Made by a program: the position numbers and the translations under genes. 64,000 nucleotides of DNA, from the NCBI GenBank assembly GCA_013823625.1, contig PNMM01000002.1, positions 434,001 to 498,000 on the forward strand, given 5' to 3'. This DNA is from Microbacterium sp. GTDB lineage: Bacteria > Actinomycetota > Actinomycetes > Actinomycetales > Microbacteriaceae. Of this stretch, positions 11,840 through 21,800 are shown in pieces (the stretch's first letter is position 1; every line of letters starts with the position of its first letter). The notes under the pieces are model-generated. The model saw nothing but the letters and a program-made list of their open reading frames with translations, ran no database searches and had not been told where the DNA came from.

Positions 11840-12131
11840 CGCTCACCTCTTTCCAGAACGCCACGTAGTTGCTGAAGTCTTTGCCGACGCGCTCGATGCC
11901 GCTCGGGTAGGGGGTGGGGTAGCTCCACGCGCGGTCGGGCAAGTTCTGGCCATCGACGGTCACGGTGAAGTACTGGCACTCACCCTTCCAGGGGCAGGTG
12001 TAGGGGGTCGGGCTCGTGGTGAGCATCCCCTCGACAATGCTCGACGGCGGAAAGTACCAGTTGCCCTCGATCTTGATGAGCTCGCTCTCGGGAGCTTCGG
12101 CGATGACGGTGCCGTTGACGTGAGCCTTCAT
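11829..12131 (-). CDS. DUF427 domain protein
   Basis: A 100-residue protein of the DUF427 family, starting MKAHVNGTVIAEAPESELIK. Typical features are the W-Y-F-P-P stretch after the first strand, CPWKGECQYFTVTVDG and AWSYPTPYP. These are small cytoplasmic beta-rich proteins of unknown biochemical function, common in actinobacteria and fungi. GGAGG stands 4 nt before the ATG, so the start is secure. Convergent with the SprT-like gene. Confidence 0.85.
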   Translation of the reverse strand: MKAHVNGTVIAEAPESELIKIEGNWYFPPSSIVEGMLTTSPTPYTCPWKGECQYFTVTVDGQNLPDRAWSYPTPYPSGIERVGKDFSNYVAFWKEVSVSE

Positions 12132-12174
12132 GGTTCCTCCTGCGGTCGAGTGGTGCCGGTCTCTCGGCACAACC

Positions 12175-12738
12175 TCAGGCTGTCAGATCGAATTCCCTCA
12201 GCACCACGAGTTCGGTCGATTCCCAGCGCGCTCGGGCGGCGACCAGAGCCTCGGTTCCTTCGGCGGCAGCGAGGGTGCGACCCCCGACCGAGGCGCTGAG
12301 CATGTGCGCAACGGCGCCGCGCAGACCTTGGTAGCCCGCCGCCGCGACGGCCGCCTCGGGACTCGTTGCATCGATGCCGACGGCACCGAGCGCATCGATC
12401 ACGACACCCGCGAGCAAGTGATCCTCGACCGGGATGCCCTCCGGCGCCTGCACCGGAGACCCCGCTGCCACGACCGCGACCATCGTGCGCTCGCCGCGCG
12501 CAGCCTGCAGCTCGAGCAACCGCTGCGCGATAGCGGACGCGGCACCGCAGCGCGCGTCGATCACTTCGACGTGCGGCGGTAGAGCATCCGTCGGCACGGG
12601 CTCGGTCGCAAGGCCGTCGCACCACACAAGAAGGTGCGCCGAGGCGCCAATGCGGCGGGCGCCATCAAGCCCAACGTCGAACCGCACTTGGTAGCGCGCT
12701 TGCTCGTCGGGAACAGTGCTGTCAAGAAGGCCGGTCAC
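12175..12738 (-). CDS. Conserved protein, distant ComB (2-phosphosulfolactate phosphatase)-like
   Basis: A 187-residue alanine-rich cytoplasmic protein. The opening QARYQVRFDVGLDGARRI and the later VEDHLLAGVVIDALGAVGID resemble the ComB / 2-phosphosulfolactate phosphatase fold. However, the acidic and basic active-site positions of ComB are not obvious: the usual VVIDVLRATT stretch is replaced by HLLVWCDGLATEP. It is therefore best called a ComB-like protein of unknown activity; no coenzyme M pathway genes are nearby. Start is GTG at 12738. Divergent from the SRPBCC-like gene at 12774, 35 bp away. Confidence 0.6.
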   Translation of the reverse strand: MTGLLDSTVPDEQARYQVRFDVGLDGARRIGASAHLLVWCDGLATEPVPTDALPPHVEVIDARCGAASAIAQRLLELQAARGERTMVAVVAAGSPVQAPEGIPVEDHLLAGVVIDALGAVGIDATSPEAAVAAAGYQGLRGAVAHMLSASVGGRTLAAAEGTEALVAARARWESTELVVLREFDLTA

Positions 12739-12773
12739 AGGTCGATCGTATCGACGTGCCGCAGACTGGGCGC

Positions 12774-13280
12774 ATGCGCGTGCGACTTGACCTCTTGCTC
12801 GACTGCCCGGCCGATGCGGCGTGGGAGGCCCTGCACTCCCCCGCGGTGTTTCGCGCGGTCTCGGGACCCATCACGACGGCCGAGTCGCTCGAACCCGAGG
12901 GGTTTCCCGAACGATGGGCCAACACCGAGCACCGCGTGCGTTTGCGTATGCTCGGCGTGCTGCCGATGGGCTCGCAGGTCATTCGCGTGCGGGATGAAAC
13001 CCTGCTCGACGGCACGCGCATCGTGCACGACGAGGGCGGGCCCGTGAGCGGCCCCATGACGCTCGTGACGGGCTGGCACCACCGCATGGCGGTCAGCCCC
13101 AACCCCCTCAGCCCCGAGTCGCGCACCCGCTTTCACGACACGCTCGATGTTCGCGCGGGGCTGCTGACTCCGTTTGCCTGGCTCGGGTTCGCGGTGTTCT
13201 GGCGGCTGCGCGGGCGAAAGATCGCGAAGCTCGCGCCCGGGTGGGCCGCGCAGTTTGGCGTGGTGGGCGGCGGCGCGTGA
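12774..13280 (+). CDS. Conserved hypothetical protein, possible SRPBCC (START-like) fold
   Basis: A 168-residue protein beginning MRVRLDLLLDCPADAAWEAL, a pattern (short strand, then a Pro-Ala-Trp helix) seen in polyketide-cyclase/START-like ligand-binding proteins. A later stretch GLLTPFAWLGFAVFWRLRGR is hydrophobic and could be a membrane-touching helix. Function not recognised. The ATG at 12774 is preferred over an upstream GTG because CAGACT lies 6 nt before it, the leaderless pattern used by other genes here. Its TGA overlaps the GTG of the next gene, so the two are translationally coupled. Confidence 0.6.
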   Translation: MRVRLDLLLDCPADAAWEALHSPAVFRAVSGPITTAESLEPEGFPERWANTEHRVRLRMLGVLPMGSQVIRVRDETLLDGTRIVHDEGGPVSGPMTLVTGWHHRMAVSPNPLSPESRTRFHDTLDVRAGLLTPFAWLGFAVFWRLRGRKIAKLAPGWAAQFGVVGGGA

Positions 13281-13933
13281 GCGCGGCATCCATGACGCCT
13301 GATCGGGCCATCAACGCTCTCGCCGTCGCCGACTGGCGGCGTCACATCGCCGCGCTCTACGCCGAGCTGCGGACCGCGACCGACCTTTTCGCGGCGCACG
13401 ACCATTGGCGCCGCACGCGCGACGAACTCTTCGCGCACCACCCCGCCTCGCCGCTGCTCCCCGCCGACCGCGACTCGTTCACGGGCTTGCGCGTCAAGCC
13501 CTACGACCCCGCCTGGCGCTTCGAGTGCGTGATTCAGGATGCTGAGCCGGCGCGCATTGAGGTGGCCACCGGCACCGACGGAGTCGTGCCCTTCGAGCGG
13601 CTCGGCCTCGTCGATGTTCCCGGGGTCGGCACGCTCGACGTGTGGCGGCTCGCGTCATACGGAGGCGGGCTCTTCGTTCCCGCGCGCGACGCCCTCTCGC
13701 GCGTTCCCGGAGGCACGTACGGTGGCGGCCGCTACCTGCTCGACACCGTCAAGGGCGCCGACCTCGGCGGAGGCCGAGCGCCGTGGTCGCTCGTGCTCGA
13801 CTTCAACTTTGCCTACAACCCCTCGTGCGCCTACGACGAAGCGTGGGCATGCCCGCTCACCCCGGCCGGCAACGTCGTCGACGTCGAGATTGGGGTCGGC
13901 GAGCGCTACGGCGACGGGCGCCTGGTGCTCTAG
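13277..13933 (+). CDS. DUF1684 domain protein
   Basis: A 218-residue protein of the DUF1684 family. Diagnostic pieces are DHWRRTRDELFAHHPASPL near the N-terminus, the Tyr/Gly-rich GGTYGGGRYLLDTVKGADLG in the middle, and LDFNFAYNPSCAYDEAWACP near the C-terminus. No enzymatic role is established for the family. The start is taken as GTG at 13277 overlapping the previous TGA; ATG at 13292 is an alternative. Confidence 0.82.
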   Translation: MSAASMTPDRAINALAVADWRRHIAALYAELRTATDLFAAHDHWRRTRDELFAHHPASPLLPADRDSFTGLRVKPYDPAWRFECVIQDAEPARIEVATGTDGVVPFERLGLVDVPGVGTLDVWRLASYGGGLFVPARDALSRVPGGTYGGGRYLLDTVKGADLGGGRAPWSLVLDFNFAYNPSCAYDEAWACPLTPAGNVVDVEIGVGERYGDGRLVL

Positions 13934-13975
13934 ACCGGGCTCCACAGGGCGACCTGCTACGGTTGAGGCATAGGC

Positions 13976-13993
13976 AGAACTGTTCTCAGTTCT
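13976..13993. promoter_or_regulatory. Inverted repeat upstream of the DEAD-box helicase gene
   Basis: Perfect 7-bp arms AGAACTG - TTCT - CAGTTCT, 43 bp after the DUF1684 stop and about 205 bp before the helicase start. It is AT-balanced and lacks a T-run, so it could be an operator or a leader hairpin as easily as a weak terminator. The 265-bp gap is otherwise without a recognisable gene and probably contains a long 5' leader. Confidence 0.35.
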
Positions 13994-14198
13994 TCTGCGT
14001 CGTAGAACGCTTCCTCTTCCCGCTGCACGCGCACCGACTCGCGCATCCAGACGGTTCGATACTTTCTCACGGCGAACGATGTCGGCCACTGCCGCCGTCG
14101 CCACTTCGATTCCTATTGCCGCGCGCTTGTCGCGCGCAGAGCATCCTGACCATTCGGTCGCGGATGCCCGGAATCGCGCACGCTCGAAAGGCACCACC

Positions 14199-15758
14199 AT
14201 GACCACCCAGAACACCACCTTTACCGCCCTCGGCGTTCCGTACCCGCTCGTCGAGGTGCTGACCGCGCAGGGCAAGACCGAGGCCTTCCCCATTCAGGTC
14301 GACACCCTGCCCGACACTCTCGCGGGGCGCGACGTGCTCGGCCGCGGCAAGACGGGTTCGGGCAAGACCCTGGCCTTCTCGATTCCGATGGTCGCGCGTC
14401 TCGGCACGCGACTCGCGGGCGGATCACGCCGCAAGGGCGCCCCGCTCGGCATGGTGCTCGCACCCACGCGCGAGCTCGCCACGCAGATCAACGCCGTGCT
14501 TGAGCCGCTCGCGAAGGCCTACGGACTCACGACGACCACGATCTTCGGCGGCGTCTCGCAGAACCGCCAGGTGCAAGCCCTCAACGCGGGCGTCGACATC
14601 ATCGTCGCGTGCCCCGGCCGCCTCGAAGACCTCATGAAGCAGGGCTTCGTGACGCTCAATGCCGTTGAGATCACCGTGCTCGACGAGGCCGACCACATGG
14701 CCGACCTTGGCTTCTTGCCCGGAGTCACGCGCATCATGAAGGCCACGCCCACCGACGGCCAGCGCCTGCTGTTCAGCGCGACCCTCGACAACGGGGTCGA
14801 CAAGCTCGTGAAGCAGTTCTTGCACAACCCTGTCATGCACTCGGTCGACGAGGCCAACTCGCCCGTCGCCGACATGACGCACCACGTATTCGAGCTCTCG
14901 GGCGCCGACGAGAAGAAGCGCATGATCACCGCGCTCGCCTCGGGAAGCGGCCGCCGCATCCTGTTCATGCGCACCAAGCACACGGCCAAGAAGCTCGCCA
15001 AGGCGCTCACCGAGCAGGGCATCCCCGCCGTCGATCTGCACGGCAACCTCTCGCAGCCCGCGCGCGACCGCAACCTCGCCGCGTTCGGCGACGGCAGCGT
15101 GCGCGTGTTGGTGGCGACGGATGTCGCGGCACGCGGTGTGCACGTCGATGACATCGAACTCGTCATCCACGTCGACCCGCCCATGGAGCACAAGGCCTAC
15201 CTGCACCGCTCGGGCCGCACCGCCCGCGCCGGAGCCGCGGGCGACGTCGTAACGCTCGTGCTGCCCGAACAGCGCCGTGACACGGCCGACCTGCTCCGCA
15301 AGGCCGCGATTCGCGTGCAGCCGCAGCAGGTCACGACCGAGTCGGCAGCAGTAACTCGCCTCATCGGCGAGGTCGCGCCCCGCGTAGCCGCGCACGAGCT
15401 GCCCGCCGTATTGCAGCGCCAGCCCGAAGGCGGCGGACGCTCGCAAGGCGCCAACGCTCAGCGCAAGCGCGCCAACCGTGACGGCCAGGCTCAGCCCGCC
15501 CGTGGTGGTCGCGGCGGCCAGGGTGGCCAGCGCCGCTCAGGTTCGTCGTCGACGGCCGCGACGGGAGCCCCCCGTAGTGCGGCCCCGCGAACGGATGCTC
15601 CGCGCACCGAAACACCGCGCTCCGAGTCCACTGCTGCCCCGCGTGCCCGCCAGGGCTCGCGCCGGGCATCATCGGCTGGCGGCGCGAGCGCAGGCGGAAT
15701 CCGCGTGGGCCAGGTCGTGCGCTCGAACTCGACGGGCGGCCAGCGCCGCGGGCGCTAA
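14199..15758 (+). CDS. DEAD-box ATP-dependent RNA helicase
   Basis: A 519-residue DEAD-box helicase that would unwind RNA in ribosome assembly or cold adaptation. Conserved motifs are visible in order: Q-motif region EAFPIQ, motif I GKTGSGKT, PTRELA, VLDEADHM (motif II), LFSATL (motif III), VLVATDVAARGVH and HRSGRTARAG (motif VI). The C-terminal 130 residues are low-complexity, rich in Arg, Gly, Ser and Ala, as in RNA-binding tails of the family. The start is the ATG at 14199 (MTTQNTTFTALGV) with GAAAGG upstream; the open frame extends 40 codons further upstream but lacks family similarity. A strong hairpin terminator follows. Confidence 0.92.
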   Translation: MTTQNTTFTALGVPYPLVEVLTAQGKTEAFPIQVDTLPDTLAGRDVLGRGKTGSGKTLAFSIPMVARLGTRLAGGSRRKGAPLGMVLAPTRELATQINAVLEPLAKAYGLTTTTIFGGVSQNRQVQALNAGVDIIVACPGRLEDLMKQGFVTLNAVEITVLDEADHMADLGFLPGVTRIMKATPTDGQRLLFSATLDNGVDKLVKQFLHNPVMHSVDEANSPVADMTHHVFELSGADEKKRMITALASGSGRRILFMRTKHTAKKLAKALTEQGIPAVDLHGNLSQPARDRNLAAFGDGSVRVLVATDVAARGVHVDDIELVIHVDPPMEHKAYLHRSGRTARAGAAGDVVTLVLPEQRRDTADLLRKAAIRVQPQQVTTESAAVTRLIGEVAPRVAAHELPAVLQRQPEGGGRSQGANAQRKRANRDGQAQPARGGRGGQGGQRRSGSSSTAATGAPRSAAPRTDAPRTETPRSESTAAPRARQGSRRASSAGGASAGGIRVGQVVRSNSTGGQRRGR

Positions 15759-15788
15759 CCCGCGCCGCAGCAGCCGTTAACGGCTCAC

Positions 15789-15822
15789 GGGCCCCGGTAG
15801 AGCATCCGCTCTGCCGGGGCCC
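15789..15822. terminator. Intrinsic-type terminator between convergent genes
   Basis: Long GC stem: GGGCCCCGGTAGAG pairs with CTCTGCCGGGGCCC around a CATCCG loop, with one internal mismatch, followed on the plus strand by GGCCGTTTCT. It lies between the ends of the helicase gene and the giant surface-protein gene and may serve both. Confidence 0.75.
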
Positions 15823-15851
15823 GGCCGTTTCTGCGCTGTTGGGCGCCGCCG

Positions 15852-18800
15852 CTAGGCGGTGACCCGGCGGCGGGAGATCGTCACGAGCACCATGCCGCTG
15901 AACAGCAGCGCTCCGATGACCCACAGCCACAGCATGATCTCGACACCCGTGAGGGCAAGCGTGGTCATGAACACGTTCGAGAGGTTCGTGTCATTGAGAC
16001 CACCCTCGAGACTGAGGTCGCCGAGTTGCAAGACACCACCGACCCACAGCAACTGAGCGGTCGCTCCACCACTGTCGACTTCCGTCACCGAGCACTCTGC
16101 GCTCGCCGGAAGATCCTCGAAGGTGACCGTCACGCCGTTAGAGATCTTCGACGTCACACTCGTCTCGGGGTTCACCACGGGCGGCGCCGAGGGGTCCGGA
16201 GGCGTCACCGGCCACCCGCCCGGCAACAAGGGCACGAGTTCGCCATCGCGATCCCATGTGCACGAGGTTTCAATCATGAACTCGAGGTCGCTCGCTTCGA
16301 ACGCGAAGGGTCCGGCAAGGCTCTTCGTGATCGAGAAGGTGGCGAGCAAGAACGTGTTCTCGAGGCTCACTCGGTGCACCTCGCCCGCACCCATGATGAA
16401 CTCGCCGTCGGTCAGCGCAACGCTCGCCGCGCCGCCCGTTCGCGTCTCGGTCACCGTACAGTCAGCGCCCGCCGGAATGTTCTGCCAGTTGTTGCGGTAA
16501 CTGTTGAGCGAAGTCAGCTCACGGCCTGCTCCGCCCGGAATCGCGAGGTCGGTAACGACGCCGTCAATGACGAGTGTGCACGCGAGTGAGGCTTCGAAGG
16601 TGCCTTCGACGAAGAGCCCGGTGCCGTCTCCCTCGAACGTCTTCTCAATCTCAACCGAGCCCACGTCGAAGGTGTTGGTGACGACAAAGCCAACCGGGTC
16701 AGCCGCGACCGTCACGACGTCGACATCGATGCTCGAACTCGTCGCACCCGCCGTCGTGGTCTCCACGAGCGAACATGCGGCGTCGAGCGGCAGGTCGCTA
16801 TAGGTCGCGCGGTACACCGAGGCAGACGACAGCGTGCGTGTGGCGCCACCCGGAATGTCGATCTGCTCGTCGACCCCGTCAATGGTGCGGACGCATGTCA
16901 GCTCAACCTCGAACGGCCCGTCGCCCCACGTGGCAGCTCCGTCACCGTCGCGCACCTTTTCGACCTGCACTTCGCCCAGGTCGAAGGTGTTGGTCACCTC
17001 GACCTCGACGAGAGCATCCGCGATCGTCGCGTCGGCGGTAACGCCGTCAACACTCGTTCCATCAACGGTGACCGTGGTCGACGATGCACCGCCGGTCGCC
17101 GTTTCGGTGATCGTGCACACCGCGCCGGTGGCGAGGTTCTCGATCGTCACGGGGTCGTCGCCGAGCACGAACGTGAACGTGTCGTCGAAGACCGTGCGCG
17201 TGCCCGTGGCGTCATCGAGCTCGCACGTCACGTCAATCGTGAACGGAGCACTTGCCCACGGGTCGACGCCCTCACCGTCAACAACCTTCAAGAGCTGGAT
17301 CGAGCCAACGGTGTAGTCGTTCTCAATCTCTGCCGTGGTCGTTGTGCCCAGCGTCACCGTTGCCGAATCGCCCGGTGTCGTGATGACAGCGCCGGCATCG
17401 ACGATCGTGACGACGCGCGTCGCGGCCGCATCCATCGTGTTCGTCTCGGTGATGGTGCACGACGCGCCATCTGGCAGCCCCGTGAGCGACCAGGTTTCGC
17501 CATCTTCGAGGTCGCGTCGCATCGGAGTTGCTGCGCTGTAGCTCGTGCCGTAGACAGCGTCGCCCTCAAAGGTGCAGTCGATCGCTACGGGGAAGGGTCC
17601 GAAACCGATCGGGGTGCCGTCGGTGTCGCGCGCTGCGCTCGACACTGTCTTCGTCACGTCGAGAGTCGCGAGTTCGAAGGTGTTCTCGACCTCGAGCGCG
17701 GGCTGCGGCTGGTTGTCGGTCAGCACCGTGTTGTTGACCGTCACCGTGAACGTGTGGCCCGTCGTGACCGAGTCGGTCAGCTCATTGCCGCTCGCATCGA
17801 GGATGCGACTCGACGTCGCCCCTGCACGGTCGCTCTCGGTCAGGGTGCACTCGGCACCACTCGGCAGCAGCGTGTAGTTCACGGTGCCACCGGGCAGAAG
17901 TTCGCGCGTTGCCCCGCCCGCGATAGTCACATTGGTTCCGTCGCGCTCACACGCGAGCGTGACCTCGAACGGACCATCGCCATACGAGGCGCCCGCGCCG
18001 AGCACGGTCTTCGAGACCTCGAGCTCACCCGTGAGGTAGTAGTTCTCGAGCGTCACCCGACCGGGCTGCGCCGCCGTGATGAGAATGTCTTCGCCCGAAA
18101 TGACGGTTCCCGCGTCGTCGACGATGCGATGCGCGTCGGCTCCGGTGCCCGGCACGTCGCGCTCGAAGACCTTACACGTCGAGCCGTCGGCAAGGTTGTC
18201 GATCGTCACGAAGCCGTTCGCCGGCACGGTGACGTCGCCGTTGTACGACTCGCCCACAATGGGCGCGGTGCAGACCACATTGGCGGTGAAGGTCGCCGGA
18301 GCGAACTGCGTCGCGCCGCCGCCGATCACGTCTTTCGAGATCGTGAAGCTCGTGACGCCGTAGCGGTTCGTGAACTGCGTCGAGTTGGTCGTCACCGGTG
18401 CGAGGACCGTGCCGCCGTTCGCCGCGAGCGAGGCAATCGTCGTCGTCGTGCCGCTGACCGACGTTGACGTCGCATTGACCGTGCGCACGATCGACGTCGA
18501 GTCGGCGTCTTGATCATTGGTCTCGGTCACGGTGCACTCGGCTCCTGCCGGCAACCCGGTGAGCGTACGCGTCTGAGCATGCCGCAGCGAGAACGTCATG
18601 GGCGACGCCGAGAAGGTATCGGCAATCACCGTGTCACCCTGGAAGGTGCAGGCCACCGAGAACTCGAACGGGTCGACCGGGTACACCGGGTTACCGCTCG
18701 CGTCTTCGGCGTCGGTCAGCACGGTCTTGCCGACCGTGAGCGACGCGAGGTCGAAGCGGTTCGTCACCGTACGGGTCACCGTCGACGTTCCCGCGGCGTT

Positions 18801-21800
18801 GCCCGTCGTGGTCACCGGGTTCGGCGTCTGAATCGTGACGTTCGTGGCTCCGGCACTGCCGGGCTCACTGATCGTGCAGCTTGACCCCACGGGAATGTTC
18901 TCGATGGTCTGCGTCAGCTGCGTGGCCTTGCTGAAGGTGAGGTCACCGAACCACACGGCCGTCGCAGGTGCGCCCGCGGGCTGTATCGCGGGTGAGATCG
19001 AGCTCGCGGCACGAGTGCAACTGACGCGCACGGTGAACACACCGTCACCAAAGTCGTACGGTGACGTGGCTCCCGCACCGGTGATCGATTTGTTGACCGT
19101 GAGTCGACCCACGAAGAACTCGTTGGTGTAGTCAACCGCGTTCGTCGCCTGGCCGAGACCGTTGTTCGGCGCGAGCGTCACGATCGACGCGGCACCCGGG
19201 GTGGAAGCCGCTGGCACACCGCCGGTCGTGATGACCTTGCTGATCACGCTCGCCCCACGAGTCTGCGTCTCGGTCACGGTGCACACTGCGCCAGCCGGAA
19301 GACCGGTGTAGGTGCGCGACTGCCCATCGTTGAGCGTGAACGTGGCAGGGGTCACGGTCAGCGCGGTCGGGCCCGAACCGTTGTTATAGGTGCAGGCAAT
19401 AGAGAAGTTGAAACCGGTCTGCATAACCGCTTGCCCGGCAGCGTTGACCGCACCGTTCATGTCGACGGTTTTGGTGATCGTCAACCCCGCGAGCTCGTAG
19501 GTGTTGGAGACCGTGCTTGCCTCGATCGGCGGGCGCGAGTCAAACGCCGGCACAGGGTTGAGCACCGTCGACGGGCTCGACGGAAGAGCCCGCGACACCA
19601 CTTGGCCCGGCGTAATCGTCGTCGAGGTAGCGCCTGTGGTTCCGACCTCGCTCACGTCGCAGACCGCGTAGAGCGGAATGCCCAGGATGCGCGTCGAGGC
19701 ACCGTTCGTCGTCAGGGTGAACGGGTTGCGATTCGCTCCGGTACTCGTGAGCAATTCAATCGGCTCAGGATCATGCAAAGTGCCCGCGCCATCGATATCG
19801 ACGGTGCACGACAGGTCGACTTGCACGGTGGACGGCGCGAATGCGGTTCCCGCACCCGTGATGACCTTGCTGAGGTCAACGGCACCCGTCGCGAGAGCGA
19901 TACCGACCTTGCGCGGCTCAGTAACGAAGCGATACGGAAGGTCGTTCACCCCGTCGAAGCCGCGCGCGGCGCCCGCGATCGAGTTGTAGGCGATCGAGTC
20001 GCGGGCAAGGTTCGGAGTCGTCTCGCGCAGCACGGGCTCGAGAGCGGTGCGTGTTTCGTAGGCGATCGTGACCGACTCACCGGGCGCGAGGCCAACGGGA
20101 ACAATGCCGCCTTCTTCGAAGTCGATGACGAACTTCATCGCCACGACACTCTCCAGCAAGGCGGTCGACGGAATCGCCGGCATCACCTGCCAGCCCGTGG
20201 CGGGGTTTGCGCGGTCGACAAGACCACCCGCAGCGGCGCTGCCGACGCACGGCCAGTAGGCCTCGACCATCGGCGGGTCGCTCGTGGGGGTCATGCCCAG
20301 GTCGTTCTGGATGTCGGCGCCATTACACGCGGGCGTCGCCATGTCGAGGCGGCTCGTGTAGTAGACCGTCAGGGCCGCTTCGGGGTAGCCGATAAGGCGC
20401 GGACGCTCCAGCAAGATGGGTGCCCAGCGTGAGCTACGCGCATCGTTGATGATGACACCGCGGTCGTTCTCACGGGGCAGCACGTCGATCGACGAGATCT
20501 GGTGCACGCGCACGTTGCCCGCGTTGAAGAAGTAGCCGACCCACTCTTCTGTGCCACCCGGACGCGTAATGGGCACACAGGGGTACCGGTAGTACTCCTC
20601 GCCGGCGACCGCGAGCGTCGGAGCTTCGCAACTGGCAGGGTTGGTCTGCACCGTCTTGATGACGCCGAGGTCGTTATACGGTTCGCCCGTGAGCGGATCG
20701 ATGAGCGGAGTGCCGTCGGTGTCGAGCGGGCCCGCCTCGACGCCCCGCACGCCCTTGATGATCGACATGGGGGCGCTCGGGAGAGCCCACACGCGGGTCG
20801 TTGCGCTACACGACGGCACCTCGAAGATCGTCGGCTGCAGGTTGCCGTCGGTCGCTGGGGTGCACTCGTCGAACGGCTGGTCTGAGGTGACCGTAGCCGT
20901 GTTGAGCACGAAGTTGTCGGTATCGCTCCCCGCTTCGAAGAACTGGCGGAAGAGCATCGGCGCGCTGATCGTCATGGTCCAGTCGTGCTCGAGCACGAAG
21001 CTGGGGTCGATCGTGATCGTGAGCTCTTGGCCCGTCACGTTGGCCGCGCCAAGTACGGCGGTAAAGCTCGGTGCCGTGACGGGGTTGTTCGCCTCATCAA
21101 CGACCTCAATCGTGATGGCGTCGTTCGGGTCGAGCGGAAGGTCAGTCTCGGGGTCAAGCGGCAGAACCAGCTGCGGCCCTTCCGGAACGTCGACAGGAAT
21201 GAGATCGACGATCTCGAGACCCGTGAGTTGCTTATCGAGTCCGGTGCCGCGGTTGGTCACTTCGATCTCGTAGGGAATCGGAGCACCGAGCGTCAGCGGG
21301 CCAAACGGCGTCTTGACGATCTGCACCTTGGCGGGTCGGTGCTGGAACAGAATTTGCTTGGTGTCGTCATCGGTGGCTTGCCAGAGCGGAGCATCCACCC
21401 CGTTGTCGGCCCATGACGTGACCGTGAGGTCGTTCGTGAAGACACCGACGGTGGCCTCGCCCGGTGCGGGCTGAGTGAACACGTACAGCGTCGACGGCAC
21501 CGGGTCACCGACCGGCGCTACGAGCACGTCGCGTCGCGTCGCCGTGAAGCGCAGCGTTTGGTTCGGGTTGAACGGGCGCTCCCACGTCGCGCCGTCGGCG
21601 CGCGTGTATTCGGCACGGATGCCGCGAATGTCAGCGGTCGTCGCCCCCGGCGGAAGCGTCGGAAGGGCGAGCGAGCTCGAGAAGGTGCCGTTGACCCAAC
21701 ACGCGTCGAGGTTCGCGCTGCCGCCGCACTCGACACTGATGTCGCCGGTGAGTCCGTCGATCACATAGTCAACGCCGATGAGCACATCGAGCTTGACCCG

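Noticed and set aside
14424-15446. Open frame of 340 codons on the minus strand
   Set aside because: Antisense to the DEAD-box helicase, whose motifs are complete on the plus strand.
19431-20432. Open frame of 333 codons inside the giant gene, opposite strand
   Set aside because: Arg-rich shadow of the repeat region; no start signal or family.
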